DNA of 64,000 nt from SHWC01 sp945902735 (lineage in GTDB: Bacteria; Pseudomonadota; Alphaproteobacteria; UBA828). Of the stretch, positions 16,218 to 24,832 are shown in pieces; position 1 is the stretch's first letter, and each line of letters begins with the position of its first letter. Location: the NCBI GenBank assembly GCA_945902735.1, contig CAMDNF010000003.1, positions 8,550-72,549 on the forward strand, given 5' to 3'. The position numbers and the translations under genes were made by a program. The notes under the pieces are model-generated. The model was not told the DNA's origin, did no database searches, and worked only from the letters and a program-made list of their open reading frames with translations.

Positions 16218-17039
16218 TCATGACCGTGCGCGCCGCGCTTGTAAAAGGCGGCGGCGGGCAGGGGAGGGATGGTTAGCCTGACGCCGTGCGGCGCGTGCAC
16301 GCGCGGCCTCGCCAAACGCCCCGAACAGCGCCATCGAAAAAGCGTTCTCGGTCACTTTCCACTCGGGGTGCCATTGCACACCGATAGCAAAGGCCGGCGC
16401 GTCGATCACGTGGACGGCCTCGATCAAGCCATCCGGCGCGCGCGCTTCGATCGCGAGGCCTGGCGCCAAACGATCGATGCCCTGGCCGTGGAGAGAATTG
16501 ACCATCACCTCGGGCTCGGGCCAAAGCTCGGCCAGCTCGCCCCCCGGTTCGAGCGTCACTTTGTGCGCCGGCGCATACTGCACCTCGCGCGATTTCGAAA
16601 GATCGGCGCGGTGATTCATCAAGCCCGGCACTTCCTCAACGTGCTGATGCAGCGTGCCACCTAAAGCGACGTTCAGTTCCTGAATGCCGCGACAAATGCA
16701 AAGGATAGGCACACCGGCCTCGATCGCCTCGCGGATCAAAGGCAGCGTCGTCGAATCACGCTGCGGATCGTGCATGGTGCCCGGCCGGCTCGACGGGCCT
16801 TCATAATGATGCGGTTCAACGTTTGAAGGACTCCCAGTGAAGAGAATACCGTCAATCCGTTCGATCAAATCCTTGCGATCCAATTCATCGCCGAGCGAGG
16901 GCAGCAGAACCGGCAAAGCCTCGGCGCCCTTGGTCACGCCCAAAATGTATTTCTCGCCGACGATATGGAATGGGTGAATGCCGACCTCGCGCACATCGGC
17001 CGGAATTGCGATGAGGGGCAGGGGGTAGCGGATGGTCAT
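16218..17039 (-). CDS. Gamma-glutamyl-gamma-aminobutyrate hydrolase family protein (PuuD-like class I amidotransferase)
   Basis: The 273-residue protein has the class I glutamine-amidotransferase nucleophile in ILCICRGIQELNVALGG and the His-Glu pair in GVQWHPEW. FTGSPSNVEPHHYEG and a VNSLHGQGIDRLA segment match the PuuD family, which hydrolyses gamma-glutamyl-GABA in the glutamylated putrescine pathway. It precedes the aminotransferase with a 45-base gap, suggesting a two-gene polyamine unit. The C-terminal 25 residues are Arg/Ala-rich and probably disordered. Confidence 0.9.
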   Translation of the reverse strand: MTIRYPLPLIAIPADVREVGIHPFHIVGEKYILGVTKGAEALPVLLPSLGDELDRKDLIERIDGILFTGSPSNVEPHHYEGPSSRPGTMHDPQRDSTTLPLIREAIEAGVPILCICRGIQELNVALGGTLHQHVEEVPGLMNHRADLSKSREVQYAPAHKVTLEPGGELAELWPEPEVMVNSLHGQGIDRLAPGLAIEARAPDGLIEAVHVIDAPAFAIGVQWHPEWKVTENAFSMALFGAFGEAARARAARRQANHPSPARRRLLQARRARS

Positions 17040-17083
17040 GCGCTCACGCTCGCGGTGGCCCTAGAAACGATAACCAGCAGATC

Positions 17084-17731
17084 TTAACGTTGTATGCCGC
17101 TCTTCGGCGCCCAATCGAACAATTTGGCCGATAGATGGACGTTTATTTCAAGGTCTTCGAGCGCAACCGTGGTGGTCTGCCCTTGCGCATCTTTCACGCG
17201 CCATTGCACGAGCTGAGTTGGGTTACTGGTAAAATAAAGCGACACCGATCCCTCGCCCGGATCCTCGCGCCTTGTCACCGTCACGATCGTTCGACCCTCG
17301 TCGCGCGTTACCGCGGTCACCGCGAGGTCTTTGCCAAAACCAACTTCATCGCGGCTCAACGAGCCAATCGGTGTATCGAAAATCGGCCAATCATTCACTT
17401 GGCCGAGCTCACTGTCCTGATAGTGCAAGAGAAAGCCATCGCCCACGATCAAGATTGGCACCGGCGGGTCATATTCGAAGCGCAGCCGCCCGGGCCGGCG
17501 CAAATAAAACTTGCCCTTCGCCACGCTGCCATCAGGCGCGATTTGAATAAACCGAGCGCGCAAGGAACGCACACTGTTGAGATAGGCCTCGGCCACCCCG
17601 AGCGCGAGAGTTTGCTCCTTGTTGAGCGGCGCATCGATCGCTTGCTCGGCGCTTTCCGCACGCGGCAAGGCTACGCTGAGACCGAGCCCAAGCGTGACGA
17701 GAACGATAACCAAGGCTCGGAGCGTGTTCAC
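17084..17731 (-). CDS. lolA: Outer-membrane lipoprotein carrier protein LolA family
   Basis: I choose the GTG at 17731 because an AGAGGA ribosome-binding site lies five bases upstream and the result begins with a proper signal peptide (MNTLRALVIVLVTLGLG, cleavage near RAESA); the longer open frame overlaps ftsK. The mature part has the LolA layout: YLNSVRSLRARFIQ, GKFYLRRPGRLRFEYDPP and a late ALEDLEINVHLSAKLFDW. LolA ferries lipoproteins across the periplasm to the outer membrane. It follows ftsK on the same strand, the usual alphaproteobacterial order. Confidence 0.9.
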   Translation of the reverse strand: MNTLRALVIVLVTLGLGLSVALPRAESAEQAIDAPLNKEQTLALGVAEAYLNSVRSLRARFIQIAPDGSVAKGKFYLRRPGRLRFEYDPPVPILIVGDGFLLHYQDSELGQVNDWPIFDTPIGSLSRDEVGFGKDLAVTAVTRDEGRTIVTVTRREDPGEGSVSLYFTSNPTQLVQWRVKDAQGQTTTVALEDLEINVHLSAKLFDWAPKSGIQR

Positions 17732-17813
17732 GAAATCCTCTGTGACGTATAACGTAAGACGCGCCATTTTCCGTCGATCGGCGTAACGGCACCATGTCGA
17801 CACAAGCACCAGC

Positions 17814-20216
17814 TCAACGCGAATGATCGCCGACCAGAACCTCGCGCTTGCCAACATGATTGGCCCGCGTCACCACGCCTTCGATCTCCATGCGCTCGAT
17901 AATGCGCGCGGCGCGGTTATAGCCGATCTGTAAATGGCGCTGGATGAAACTGGTCGAGGCCTTGCGTTCACGCGCAACCAGCGCCAGCGCCTGATCATAA
18001 AGCGGGTCATCGCCCAAGGCGTCGGCGCCCGAGCCCGCGCCGCCTTCGGGATCTTCGAGCACTTCCTCGATATAAGACGGGCGGCCCTTGGCGCGCAACG
18101 CCTCGGTCACGCGCTCGACCTCGGCATCGCTCACATAGGGCCCGTGCACGCGCATGATGCGCCCGCCGCCCTCCATATAAAGCATGTCGCCTTGGCCAAG
18201 CAGTTGCTCGGCGCCTTGCTCGCCGAGCACCGTGCGGCTGTCGATCTTCGAGGTCACCTGGAAACTGATGCGGGTCGGGAAATTGGCTTTGATCGTGCCG
18301 GTGATCACGTCGACCGAGGGGCGTTGCGTCGCCATGATCAAATGCAATCCAGCCGCGCGCGCCATCTGCGCCAGGCGCTGCACGGCGGTTTCGATTTCCT
18401 TGCCGGCGACCAGCATGAGATCGGCCATTTCATCGACCACGATCACGATATAGGGCAACGGGTCCAGGCCGAGTTCTTGTTCGACAAAACTTGGCTCGCC
18501 GGTCTCCGAATCGATGCCGGTTTGCACGCGGCGGGTCAGCTTCTCGCCCGATTTCCGGGCCTCTTCGAGCCGCTTGTTGTAGCCCGCGATATTACGCACG
18601 CCGAGCCGCGACATGGATTGATAACGCGTTTCCATTTCACGCACGGCCCATTTGAGCGCGACCACCGCCTTGCCCGGCTCGGTGACGACAGGCGCGATCA
18701 GATGCGGAATGTCGTCATAGACCGAAAGCTCCAACATCTTCGGGTCGATCATGATCATCTTGCATTGATCGGGCGGCAGCCGATAAAGCAGCGACAGGAT
18801 CATCGAATTGATTGCGACCGATTTGCCCGAGCCGGTCGTACCGGCGACCAGCAAATGCGGCATGCGCGCTAGATCGGCGATCACCGGATTGCCCGCGATA
18901 TCCTTACCCAGCGCCAGCGTCAGGCTCACCGCGGTGCTTTCATAGGCATCGCTCGACAACAACTCGCGCAGATAAACCGTTTCGCGTTGCGGGTTGGGCA
19001 ATTCGATGCCGATCACATTGCGTCCCGGCACGGTCGCGACGCGCACCGAGACCGCGCTCATCGAACGCGCGATGTCATCGGCCAAGCCGATCACGCGTGA
19101 AGTGCGCGTGCCCGCTTCCGGCGCCAATTCATAGAGCGTCACCACCGGGCCAGGACGCACCTTGATGATCTGACCATTGACGCCGAAATCCTGCAGCACG
19201 GATTCCAAGAGCCGCGCGTTTTGCTCGATCGCGGCTTCATCGAGCGCGGCCGAGCGTTTCGGTGGCGGCGCGTCGACCAACAAGGACAATGAGGGCAGTT
19301 CATATTCCTCGCCCGAAGCGAGTTCGAGCGTGGCCTGCCGGTCGGCAGCGGCGCGGCGCGAGGTCTTGGGCTTTTTGATCGGTGCCTCGACGCGCTCGCT
19401 AATCCGCCCCGTGGATTTCGCCGGCGCTATTTGGGCCTCAGCCTCGGCCTCTTCCTCTTCTTCGTCTTGCTCCGGCGCGGCCGGTCTCAGGCGTGCCGCG
19501 TGATCGAACAGATTCGCCGCTGGCTCGCGCCGGGGCACCGCAACCGGCAAATTGAGCCGCCGCCTGATCAACCTCAAACCAAAGCCCAGCGGCGCGAGCA
19601 CGACATAGCCAAAGGCCAAGCGCGCCGTGCGATAGAGCACGCGCCACTCGGCCCAGGTCAGCCCGAGCGAAACCACAAGCGCGATCAGCGCAAGGGCGAA
19701 AGCCCCTAGCGTCAAAACGAACGCCGGCGCGCCGACAGTGTCGATCAATTGTGCGAGCGGGCCGCCCACAATGTCGCCGAGCGCGCCGCCCAGCCCGATT
19801 TCAAGCGGCCAGAAGGCGGGCTGGCCCAGGCCCTTGAAGCCGATCGCCCCGAGCAAAATGACCACAGGCGCGAGGCCGAGGCGAAGCGGCCGTCGGCTTA
19901 AGCCCCGATGGCTGACAAAGGCCCAGCCCCAGGCGAGCGCCATCAAGACGGCGAGCGCCGCCGCGAGCCCGATCCCATGAAGCACCAAATCGGCGATGTA
20001 GGCGCCGGGGCGGCCGAGCAGATTGTCGGTCGGCGCGGCGGTTGACACGCTGAACGAGGCATCGCGCGGGTCATGGCTTGAAAGCGAGAAGGCGAGCAAA
20101 ACGCCAAGCCCCATCAGGCCGGCGCCCGCAATCTCGTGCAGCCGGCGAACGAAGAAGCGCGACACGCTGGCAGGCAATAATGGGAGCCGATGCTCCCCTT
20201 CGACGCGGCTGACCAT
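17814..20216 (-). CDS. ftsK: DNA translocase FtsK
   Basis: The 800-residue protein has four or so N-terminal membrane helices (about residues 30-210) and an acidic, low-complexity linker (EEEEEAEAEA, about 250-330). The alpha-beta motor follows, with Walker A GTTGSGKS near residue 460 and Walker B YIVIVVDEMADLM, then ATQRPSVDVITGTIKANFPTR. The C-terminal gamma winged helix (QRHLQIGYNRAARIIERME) reads KOPS-like sites. It acts at the septum, pumping DNA and activating XerCD during chromosome dimer resolution. The length is normal for alphaproteobacteria. The upstream in-frame start MVSRVEGEHR is accepted as given. Confidence 0.96.
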   Translation of the reverse strand: MVSRVEGEHRLPLLPASVSRFFVRRLHEIAGAGLMGLGVLLAFSLSSHDPRDASFSVSTAAPTDNLLGRPGAYIADLVLHGIGLAAALAVLMALAWGWAFVSHRGLSRRPLRLGLAPVVILLGAIGFKGLGQPAFWPLEIGLGGALGDIVGGPLAQLIDTVGAPAFVLTLGAFALALIALVVSLGLTWAEWRVLYRTARLAFGYVVLAPLGFGLRLIRRRLNLPVAVPRREPAANLFDHAARLRPAAPEQDEEEEEAEAEAQIAPAKSTGRISERVEAPIKKPKTSRRAAADRQATLELASGEEYELPSLSLLVDAPPPKRSAALDEAAIEQNARLLESVLQDFGVNGQIIKVRPGPVVTLYELAPEAGTRTSRVIGLADDIARSMSAVSVRVATVPGRNVIGIELPNPQRETVYLRELLSSDAYESTAVSLTLALGKDIAGNPVIADLARMPHLLVAGTTGSGKSVAINSMILSLLYRLPPDQCKMIMIDPKMLELSVYDDIPHLIAPVVTEPGKAVVALKWAVREMETRYQSMSRLGVRNIAGYNKRLEEARKSGEKLTRRVQTGIDSETGEPSFVEQELGLDPLPYIVIVVDEMADLMLVAGKEIETAVQRLAQMARAAGLHLIMATQRPSVDVITGTIKANFPTRISFQVTSKIDSRTVLGEQGAEQLLGQGDMLYMEGGGRIMRVHGPYVSDAEVERVTEALRAKGRPSYIEEVLEDPEGGAGSGADALGDDPLYDQALALVARERKASTSFIQRHLQIGYNRAARIIERMEIEGVVTRANHVGKREVLVGDHSR

Positions 20217-20480
20217 GACGGAACCGAAGGCCTCTGCTGCAATCGACGGAGCGATGGGCGCGAGCCATTATGGCGCCGCGCCGCCTCTTTCAGAACGTAA
20301 CGCGAATCGACTGCCTATCAATAGCATAGAGGGCAGGCGATAGGAAAAGGGCGCCGCGCAACGAAAAACGAGCCTTGGCTGAAATACGGCAGGACCCCTG
20401 CCATTCACCAAGCAATTTGACGTTTCCGGCGATTTGCGATGCAGTAGTGGCACTCAACCAACAAGAGGGGAGGTTGCGTC

Positions 20481-20831
20481 ATGCAGGCCATCACGAAATT
20501 GCCAGCGCCTGGGTCCGAGCCGATCACGGCGGATCTCGAGGGCTGGGTCCCGGTTTCCGGCAAGCCATCGATGAAAACGTGGATTCAAAACACCTCGGCC
20601 GACGGCTCGATGATTTCGGGCACCTGGGAGGCGACCCCCGGCACCTATCACGCCACCTATAAGGGCTATGAGTTCGTCCATCTGATGGCCGGCAAGATCA
20701 AGATCACGCCGGATGGCGGCAAGCCGATCATGGTCGGCGCGGGCGATGCGTTTGTGGTCGAGCCGACCTTCAAAGGCACCTGGGAGATCATCGAACCGGT
20801 GCGCAAGCACTTCGATATCAAATTGAAATAG
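20481..20831 (+). CDS. Cupin domain protein
   Basis: The 116-residue single-domain protein contains EFVHLMAGKIKITPDGGKPIMV and AGDAFVVEPTFKGTWEI, the two halves of a small RmlC-like cupin of the DUF861/(S)-ureidoglycine-aminohydrolase-like group. A strong ribosome-binding site (GAGGGGAGG) precedes the ATG by seven bases. A related cupin occurs at 26227-26622. The metal ligands are incomplete, so the catalytic role is uncertain. Confidence 0.85.
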   Translation: MQAITKLPAPGSEPITADLEGWVPVSGKPSMKTWIQNTSADGSMISGTWEATPGTYHATYKGYEFVHLMAGKIKITPDGGKPIMVGAGDAFVVEPTFKGTWEIIEPVRKHFDIKLK

Positions 20832-20905
20832 AACGAAAGCCGCGACGGTCGCATGCGTGGGCAATAGAGGCCATCACGCGCGGCTCGATCATCAATGCCC
20901 GGCGC

Positions 20906-21340
20906 TTAAGCCGCCCGTTCCACGACCTCAAGTTCGCGGCCCAAAAGCGCCAGAGCACGCTCGATTTCGCCGATGTGAGAGCGATGCGCGACATTGATCA
21001 ACCGGCGCACGATGGCCTCGGTTACACCCAACCGCTTCGCCAGCGCGACATTGGTCACGCCTTGCTCGCGCATGGCGGCGGCGAGGGCAAGCTTGGCGCA
21101 ACTGAGCGCATCGGGCGTCGCGAGCTTTTGTCCGCGCTTCGGCTTCGACGCCTTGGGGAAGGGCTCGCGCGCCTTGGCATAAAACGCGAGCCCTGAGGCG
21201 AGCGCGTCGGCGATCTGGGCATGCCGCTCCGCCACGCTCGCATCGGCCGCGATCCAAGAAGTGATCTCCGGTACGTCAGGGAAACGGATCAGATACCCGT
21301 CGCCATCGCGGCTAAGGGAATAGGGATAGGCAAAGCGCAT
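20906..21340 (-). CDS. hicB: HicB family antitoxin with C-terminal helix-turn-helix
   Basis: The 144-residue protein opens MRFAYPYSLSRDGDGYLIRFPDVPE, the HicB partial RNase-H-like fold. It ends with a DNA-binding helix-turn-helix (GVTNVALAKRLGVTEAIVRRLIN) that would autoregulate the operon. Its ribosome-binding site TAGGAG overlaps the stop of hicA, 14 bases upstream, so translation of the two is linked. The partner hicA is frameshifted in this sequence, so the antitoxin may lack an active toxin here. Confidence 0.9.
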   Translation of the reverse strand: MRFAYPYSLSRDGDGYLIRFPDVPEITSWIAADASVAERHAQIADALASGLAFYAKAREPFPKASKPKRGQKLATPDALSCAKLALAAAMREQGVTNVALAKRLGVTEAIVRRLINVAHRSHIGEIERALALLGRELEVVERAA

Positions 21341-21354
21341 CGCGACTTTTGCTC

Positions 21355-21562
21355 CTACAGGTCTTTTTCACTAATACCGAGTTGTTTCAAGATCGCCCGG
21401 AACGTGCCGCGCCTTATATCGCCGGGATGCATCGCGATGGTGGTGCGGCGCCCACCCAGCGTGACGTTCAGGTGAGAGCCCTTGCCCGGCTCCAGAGTCA
21501 AAATCGAGACCATTCCGCCGGGCAAGACGGCGCAAATGGCGGATAAGTTCATTAGCCTTCAC
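21355..21562 (-). pseudogene. hicA: HicA toxin, interrupted by a one-base frameshift
   Basis: Two frames together make a complete HicA: the first (GTG at 21562) reads MKANELIRHLRRLARRNGL, and the second reads EPGKGSHLNVTLGG, TTIAMHPGDIRRGT and FRAILKQLGISEKDL. They join if one base is removed near 21510-21520, for example from the A4 run on the plus strand. The second part holds the conserved GSH whose His is the catalytic residue of the HicA mRNA interferase. The gene precedes hicB by 14 bases, the normal toxin-first order. It is either an inactivated toxin or a miscalled base. Confidence 0.75.
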
Positions 21563-21711
21563 AGCAGAGAATTCGTACAATTATGCACGAATGTCAAGGA
21601 CCGCCGGAATAGGTGGACGGGGTTGTTAACCTCTTGTGAAAAAGCCGCAACGGCCGCACGCGTGGAGAGAGGAGACCCCTACGCATGCGGCCGCCACCGA
21701 TCACGCCCGCC

Positions 21712-23037
21712 TCAAGCGACCGATTCGCCATGAGCGCGGATGTCGAGGCCCTCGCGCTCTGATTCTTCGTCGACCCTGATGCCGATGGTGGCCTTGAGCC
21801 CAAAGAGGACCAGCGCGGTCACGCCGCCGCTCCAAGCCACCGTCACGGCGATACCATAGAGCTGGGTCAAGATCTGACCGCCTTCGCCATCAACCGCGCC
21901 CGATTTGCCGCCAAAGCCGGCGGTTGCGAATACGCCGGTCAACACCGCGCCGGCAATGCCGCCAATGCCGTGCACGCCGAACACATCGAGGCTGTCGTCA
22001 TAGCCCAGCCGGCGTTTGATGCCGTTGGTCGCGAGGTAACAAACAAAGCCGCCAGCGGCGCCGATCGCCAGTGCCGCGGCCGGGCCGACGAAGCCCGACG
22101 CCGGCGTGATCGCAACCAGGCCCGCGACCGCGCCCGAGATCGCGCCAAGCACGCTCGGTTTGCCCCGATGCGCCCATTCGCCGGCCATCCAGGCGAGCGC
22201 GCCCATCGCCGCCGCGATTTGCGTGACCAACATGGCGAGCCCGGCCAGCCCGTTTGAGCCCACCGCCGAACCGGCATTGAAGCCAAACCAGCCAACCCAA
22301 AGAAGGCTCGCGCCGATCAGCGACAGCACCAAATTATGCGGTTGCATATTCTCGCGGCGATAGCCGATGCGTCGGCCGAGGATCAATGCCGCGACCAGCC
22401 CCGCGACGCCCGAGCTGATATGCACCACCGTGCCGCCGGCGAAATCGAGCACGCCCGCGCCGCCCAAAAATCCGCCGCCCCAAACCATATGCGCGATCGG
22501 CACATAAACCGCGAGCAGCCACACACTCGAGAAAATCAACAGCGGGCCAAACTTCATGCGCTCGGCCACCGAGCCTGTGATCAGCGCCACGGTGATGATC
22601 GCGAAGGTGAGCTGGAAGCAGATGAACACCGTCTCCGGCACCGTGCCGAACAGGGATTCCGGTCTAACACCCATCAAAAAGGCTTTATCCAGGCTGCCGA
22701 ACAGGGCACCACCCGGTGTGAAGGCCAGCGAATAACCGCAGACAAACCAAAGCACCGTGACGACGCAGGTAATCGCGAAGCTCTGCATCGCGATCGAGAG
22801 CACGTTCTTCTTGCGCACCATGCCGCCATAGAAGAGCGCGACGCCCGGGATCGCCATCATCAGCACGAGCGCGGTCGCCACGATCATCCACGCCGTATCG
22901 CCGGTATCAAGGGTGGGCGCTGGCGGCGCTTCAGCCGCGACCAAATCCTCCGCGCGCAGGCCGCCCATGCCAAGCAAAAGAGGCAGCGCGAAAAACGGCA
23001 AGGCTCGAAAGAGCGAGGTGAGGGGAATAGCGCGCAT
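21712..23037 (-). CDS. amtB: Ammonium transporter (AmtB/Mep/Rh family)
   Basis: The 441-residue protein starts at the ATG at 23037, where AGGGAGA gives a ribosome-binding site; the longer frame adds 23 unlikely residues. It has an N-terminal signal peptide-like segment ending near LRAEDL and then eleven membrane helices. The family marks include DTAWMIVATALVLMM, and the pore twin histidines in TVVHISSGVAG and FGVHGIGGIAG. It conducts ammonium across the inner membrane. No glnK gene lies beside it in this window, which is unusual for amtB. The candidate sigma-54 promoter at 23121-23137 would put it under nitrogen control. Confidence 0.95.
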   Translation of the reverse strand: MRAIPLTSLFRALPFFALPLLLGMGGLRAEDLVAAEAPPAPTLDTGDTAWMIVATALVLMMAIPGVALFYGGMVRKKNVLSIAMQSFAITCVVTVLWFVCGYSLAFTPGGALFGSLDKAFLMGVRPESLFGTVPETVFICFQLTFAIITVALITGSVAERMKFGPLLIFSSVWLLAVYVPIAHMVWGGGFLGGAGVLDFAGGTVVHISSGVAGLVAALILGRRIGYRRENMQPHNLVLSLIGASLLWVGWFGFNAGSAVGSNGLAGLAMLVTQIAAAMGALAWMAGEWAHRGKPSVLGAISGAVAGLVAITPASGFVGPAAALAIGAAGGFVCYLATNGIKRRLGYDDSLDVFGVHGIGGIAGAVLTGVFATAGFGGKSGAVDGEGGQILTQLYGIAVTVAWSGGVTALVLFGLKATIGIRVDEESEREGLDIRAHGESVA

Positions 23038-23120
23038 TGTTCGGTCTCCCTTCGCGGGGTCCGCCCTGGGCAAGGGGGAAGGGGCGCCCAGACGGTTTGG
23101 CCGCAATAGGGAGACTGAAC

Positions 23121-23137
23121 TTCAAGAACCGTGCCAA
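23121..23137 (-). promoter_or_regulatory. Candidate sigma-54 promoter of amtB
   Basis: On the minus strand the sequence TTGGCACG-GTTC-TTGAA matches the sigma-54 consensus YTGGCACG-N4-TTGCW at every position except the C of the -12 element. It lies about 85 bases upstream of the amtB start codon, a usual distance, and ammonium transporter genes are commonly NtrC/RpoN-controlled. I found no clear NtrC dyad further upstream. The mismatch is at a strongly conserved base. Confidence 0.45.
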
Positions 23138-23199
23138 GGTCCGATGGCCGCGCCGCGCGTATCGAGCTCAACCTGATAGGCGCGCACGATTTTTATGCC

Positions 23200-23284
23200 G
23201 TCATGGCCCGGCTCGACCGGGCCATCCAGTAAGTCGTTCAGCCGGCTCGTTTTTCTGGATGGGCCGCCTGAAGCGGGCCATGAC
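23200..23284. repeat. Paired inverted-repeat element in the amtB-amidase intergenic region
   Basis: Two 30-base arms (23200-23229 and 23255-23284) are inverted copies: GTCATGGCCCG...CCATCCAG and its complement, each with its own internal GGCCC/GGGCC palindrome. A similar GTCATG...CATCCAG element is at 26118-26212, so this is a dispersed REP-like family. The remaining 115 bases up to the amidase stop hold no gene that I can see. Confidence 0.75.
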
Positions 23285-23399
23285 GATGGTGGGGCGTGAG
23301 CGCGCCGGCTCTCTCGTTGAGAATTGGCCGCACGAACACCCGCCATCCTATGCCTGCCGCCGAATTGGGCAGACCGGCGGCCCGATGCCTAGAGACTGA

Positions 23400-24788
23400 T
23401 CAAGGGCTGAGCGCGCTCTCGATCGCTTTGGCCATGCGCAACAGCCGCTCATCCCACCCCGCCGCGCCGATCACCGAGAGGCCGACCGGCAGGCCATTGC
23501 GGTCGGTCCCAACCGGCACGGTGATCGCCGAGAGACCGAAAAAATTGACCAGCCTTGTATTACGGAGGCCTTTCAGATTGGCGGTTGAATAGGCCTCCAT
23601 GTCGGTATCGAGCCCGGCGATTGGCGGTGGGCTCAGTGCCATGGTGGGCGCCACGATCGCGCCCTCGGCCTTGATGCGCGCCGTCAGCGCCAGCGCGAGC
23701 TTTGCCAAAATACCCTTCAATGTTTCCACCGAGGCGGCGTTGAAGGTCGCGCCCTGGCGCATGCGCTCGAGGATCGGGCCAAACATCAAATTAGGCCGCG
23801 CCTCGATCACATCCTTCCAAATCGCATAGGCCTCAGCGGCGTGATAGGGCCCGTATTGCACGAGGGCGTCATGGGCGGCGTCGAACTCGGGCGCTTCGCC
23901 GTCGCTCAGTTTCGCGCCTGCCTTGGCGAGCTTGGCCAGCGCGGCTTCAACCACCCCGCCAATGCCGTCATCGAGCGCGCTCCACAAAATCCCGCGCGAT
24001 GGTTTTAGGAGCGCCACCTCACCCAGTGAAGCGCCCGCCAAATCAGGCGGCTGCGCGCTACCAATTCCGAAGCGGCCATCGAGAATGGCGAACAGCGCCG
24101 CGGCATCGGCGACGTCGCGCGTCAAGGGCCCGGCGCTATCCATGCTGGGCGAGAGCGCCAGCGCGCCATCAAGTGGCAGACGGCCGAAGGTTGTTTTCAG
24201 GCCCACAAGGCCGTTCCAGCTTGCCGGCGCGCGCACCGAGCCGCCGGTATCGGAGCCTATCGCGCCGGCCGCGAGCCCGCCCGCGACCGATGTCGCCGCG
24301 CCCGATGACGAGCCGCCCGGCACACGGTCTATTTTTTTGTCGCACGCATTGGGCGGTGTGCCGAGTGTTGGGTTGAGCCCGAGGATCGAATAGGCGAATT
24401 CGGTTTGGTTGGTTTTGCCGAGGCAAATCAACCCGGCGCGCGTGGCGCGCGAAACCAAGGCCGCGTCGGCCGGCGACACGCGCTCCTTCAGCGTGAGCGA
24501 GCCATGCGATGTCACATCGCCCGCCGTGTCGAACAAATCCTTCCATGAAATCGGCACGCCATCCAAGGGCGAGAGGCGGAGTTTTTCTTTTGCGCGCTTC
24601 TGCGCCGCGAGCGCCTCGGCGCGCGCCCGCACGGGCGTCGTGCGCAAATAGGTCAAATGCGTCGGGTCATGGGCGGCGATGCGGGTGAGGAAATGCTCGG
24701 TCAGCTCAACCGGGTCGATCGCGCCATTGCCGATCCCCGCGCCAAGCTCGAGCGCGCTCTGTTCGTGCCATTCCTTGCTCATCGCCAT
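23400..24788 (-). CDS. Amidase signature family enzyme
   Basis: The 462-residue protein has all three catalytic elements of the amidase-signature fold: the Lys in PISWKDLFD, and the two serines in the Gly/Ser-rich stretch RVPGGSSSGAA and GSDTGGSVRAPASW. The family includes GatA and diverse aliphatic/aryl amidases. There are no gatC/gatB neighbours here, so a catabolic amidase is more likely than the tRNA amidotransferase subunit. It is divergent from the UbiH-type gene, with 44 bases between starts. The substrate is not determined. Confidence 0.92.
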   Translation of the reverse strand: MAMSKEWHEQSALELGAGIGNGAIDPVELTEHFLTRIAAHDPTHLTYLRTTPVRARAEALAAQKRAKEKLRLSPLDGVPISWKDLFDTAGDVTSHGSLTLKERVSPADAALVSRATRAGLICLGKTNQTEFAYSILGLNPTLGTPPNACDKKIDRVPGGSSSGAATSVAGGLAAGAIGSDTGGSVRAPASWNGLVGLKTTFGRLPLDGALALSPSMDSAGPLTRDVADAAALFAILDGRFGIGSAQPPDLAGASLGEVALLKPSRGILWSALDDGIGGVVEAALAKLAKAGAKLSDGEAPEFDAAHDALVQYGPYHAAEAYAIWKDVIEARPNLMFGPILERMRQGATFNAASVETLKGILAKLALALTARIKAEGAIVAPTMALSPPPIAGLDTDMEAYSTANLKGLRNTRLVNFFGLSAITVPVGTDRNGLPVGLSVIGAAGWDERLLRMAKAIESALSP

Positions 24789-24832
24789 GCCTATGTCGTT
24801 GTCATTCGATCGCGCGCGGCGATACTAGACAG

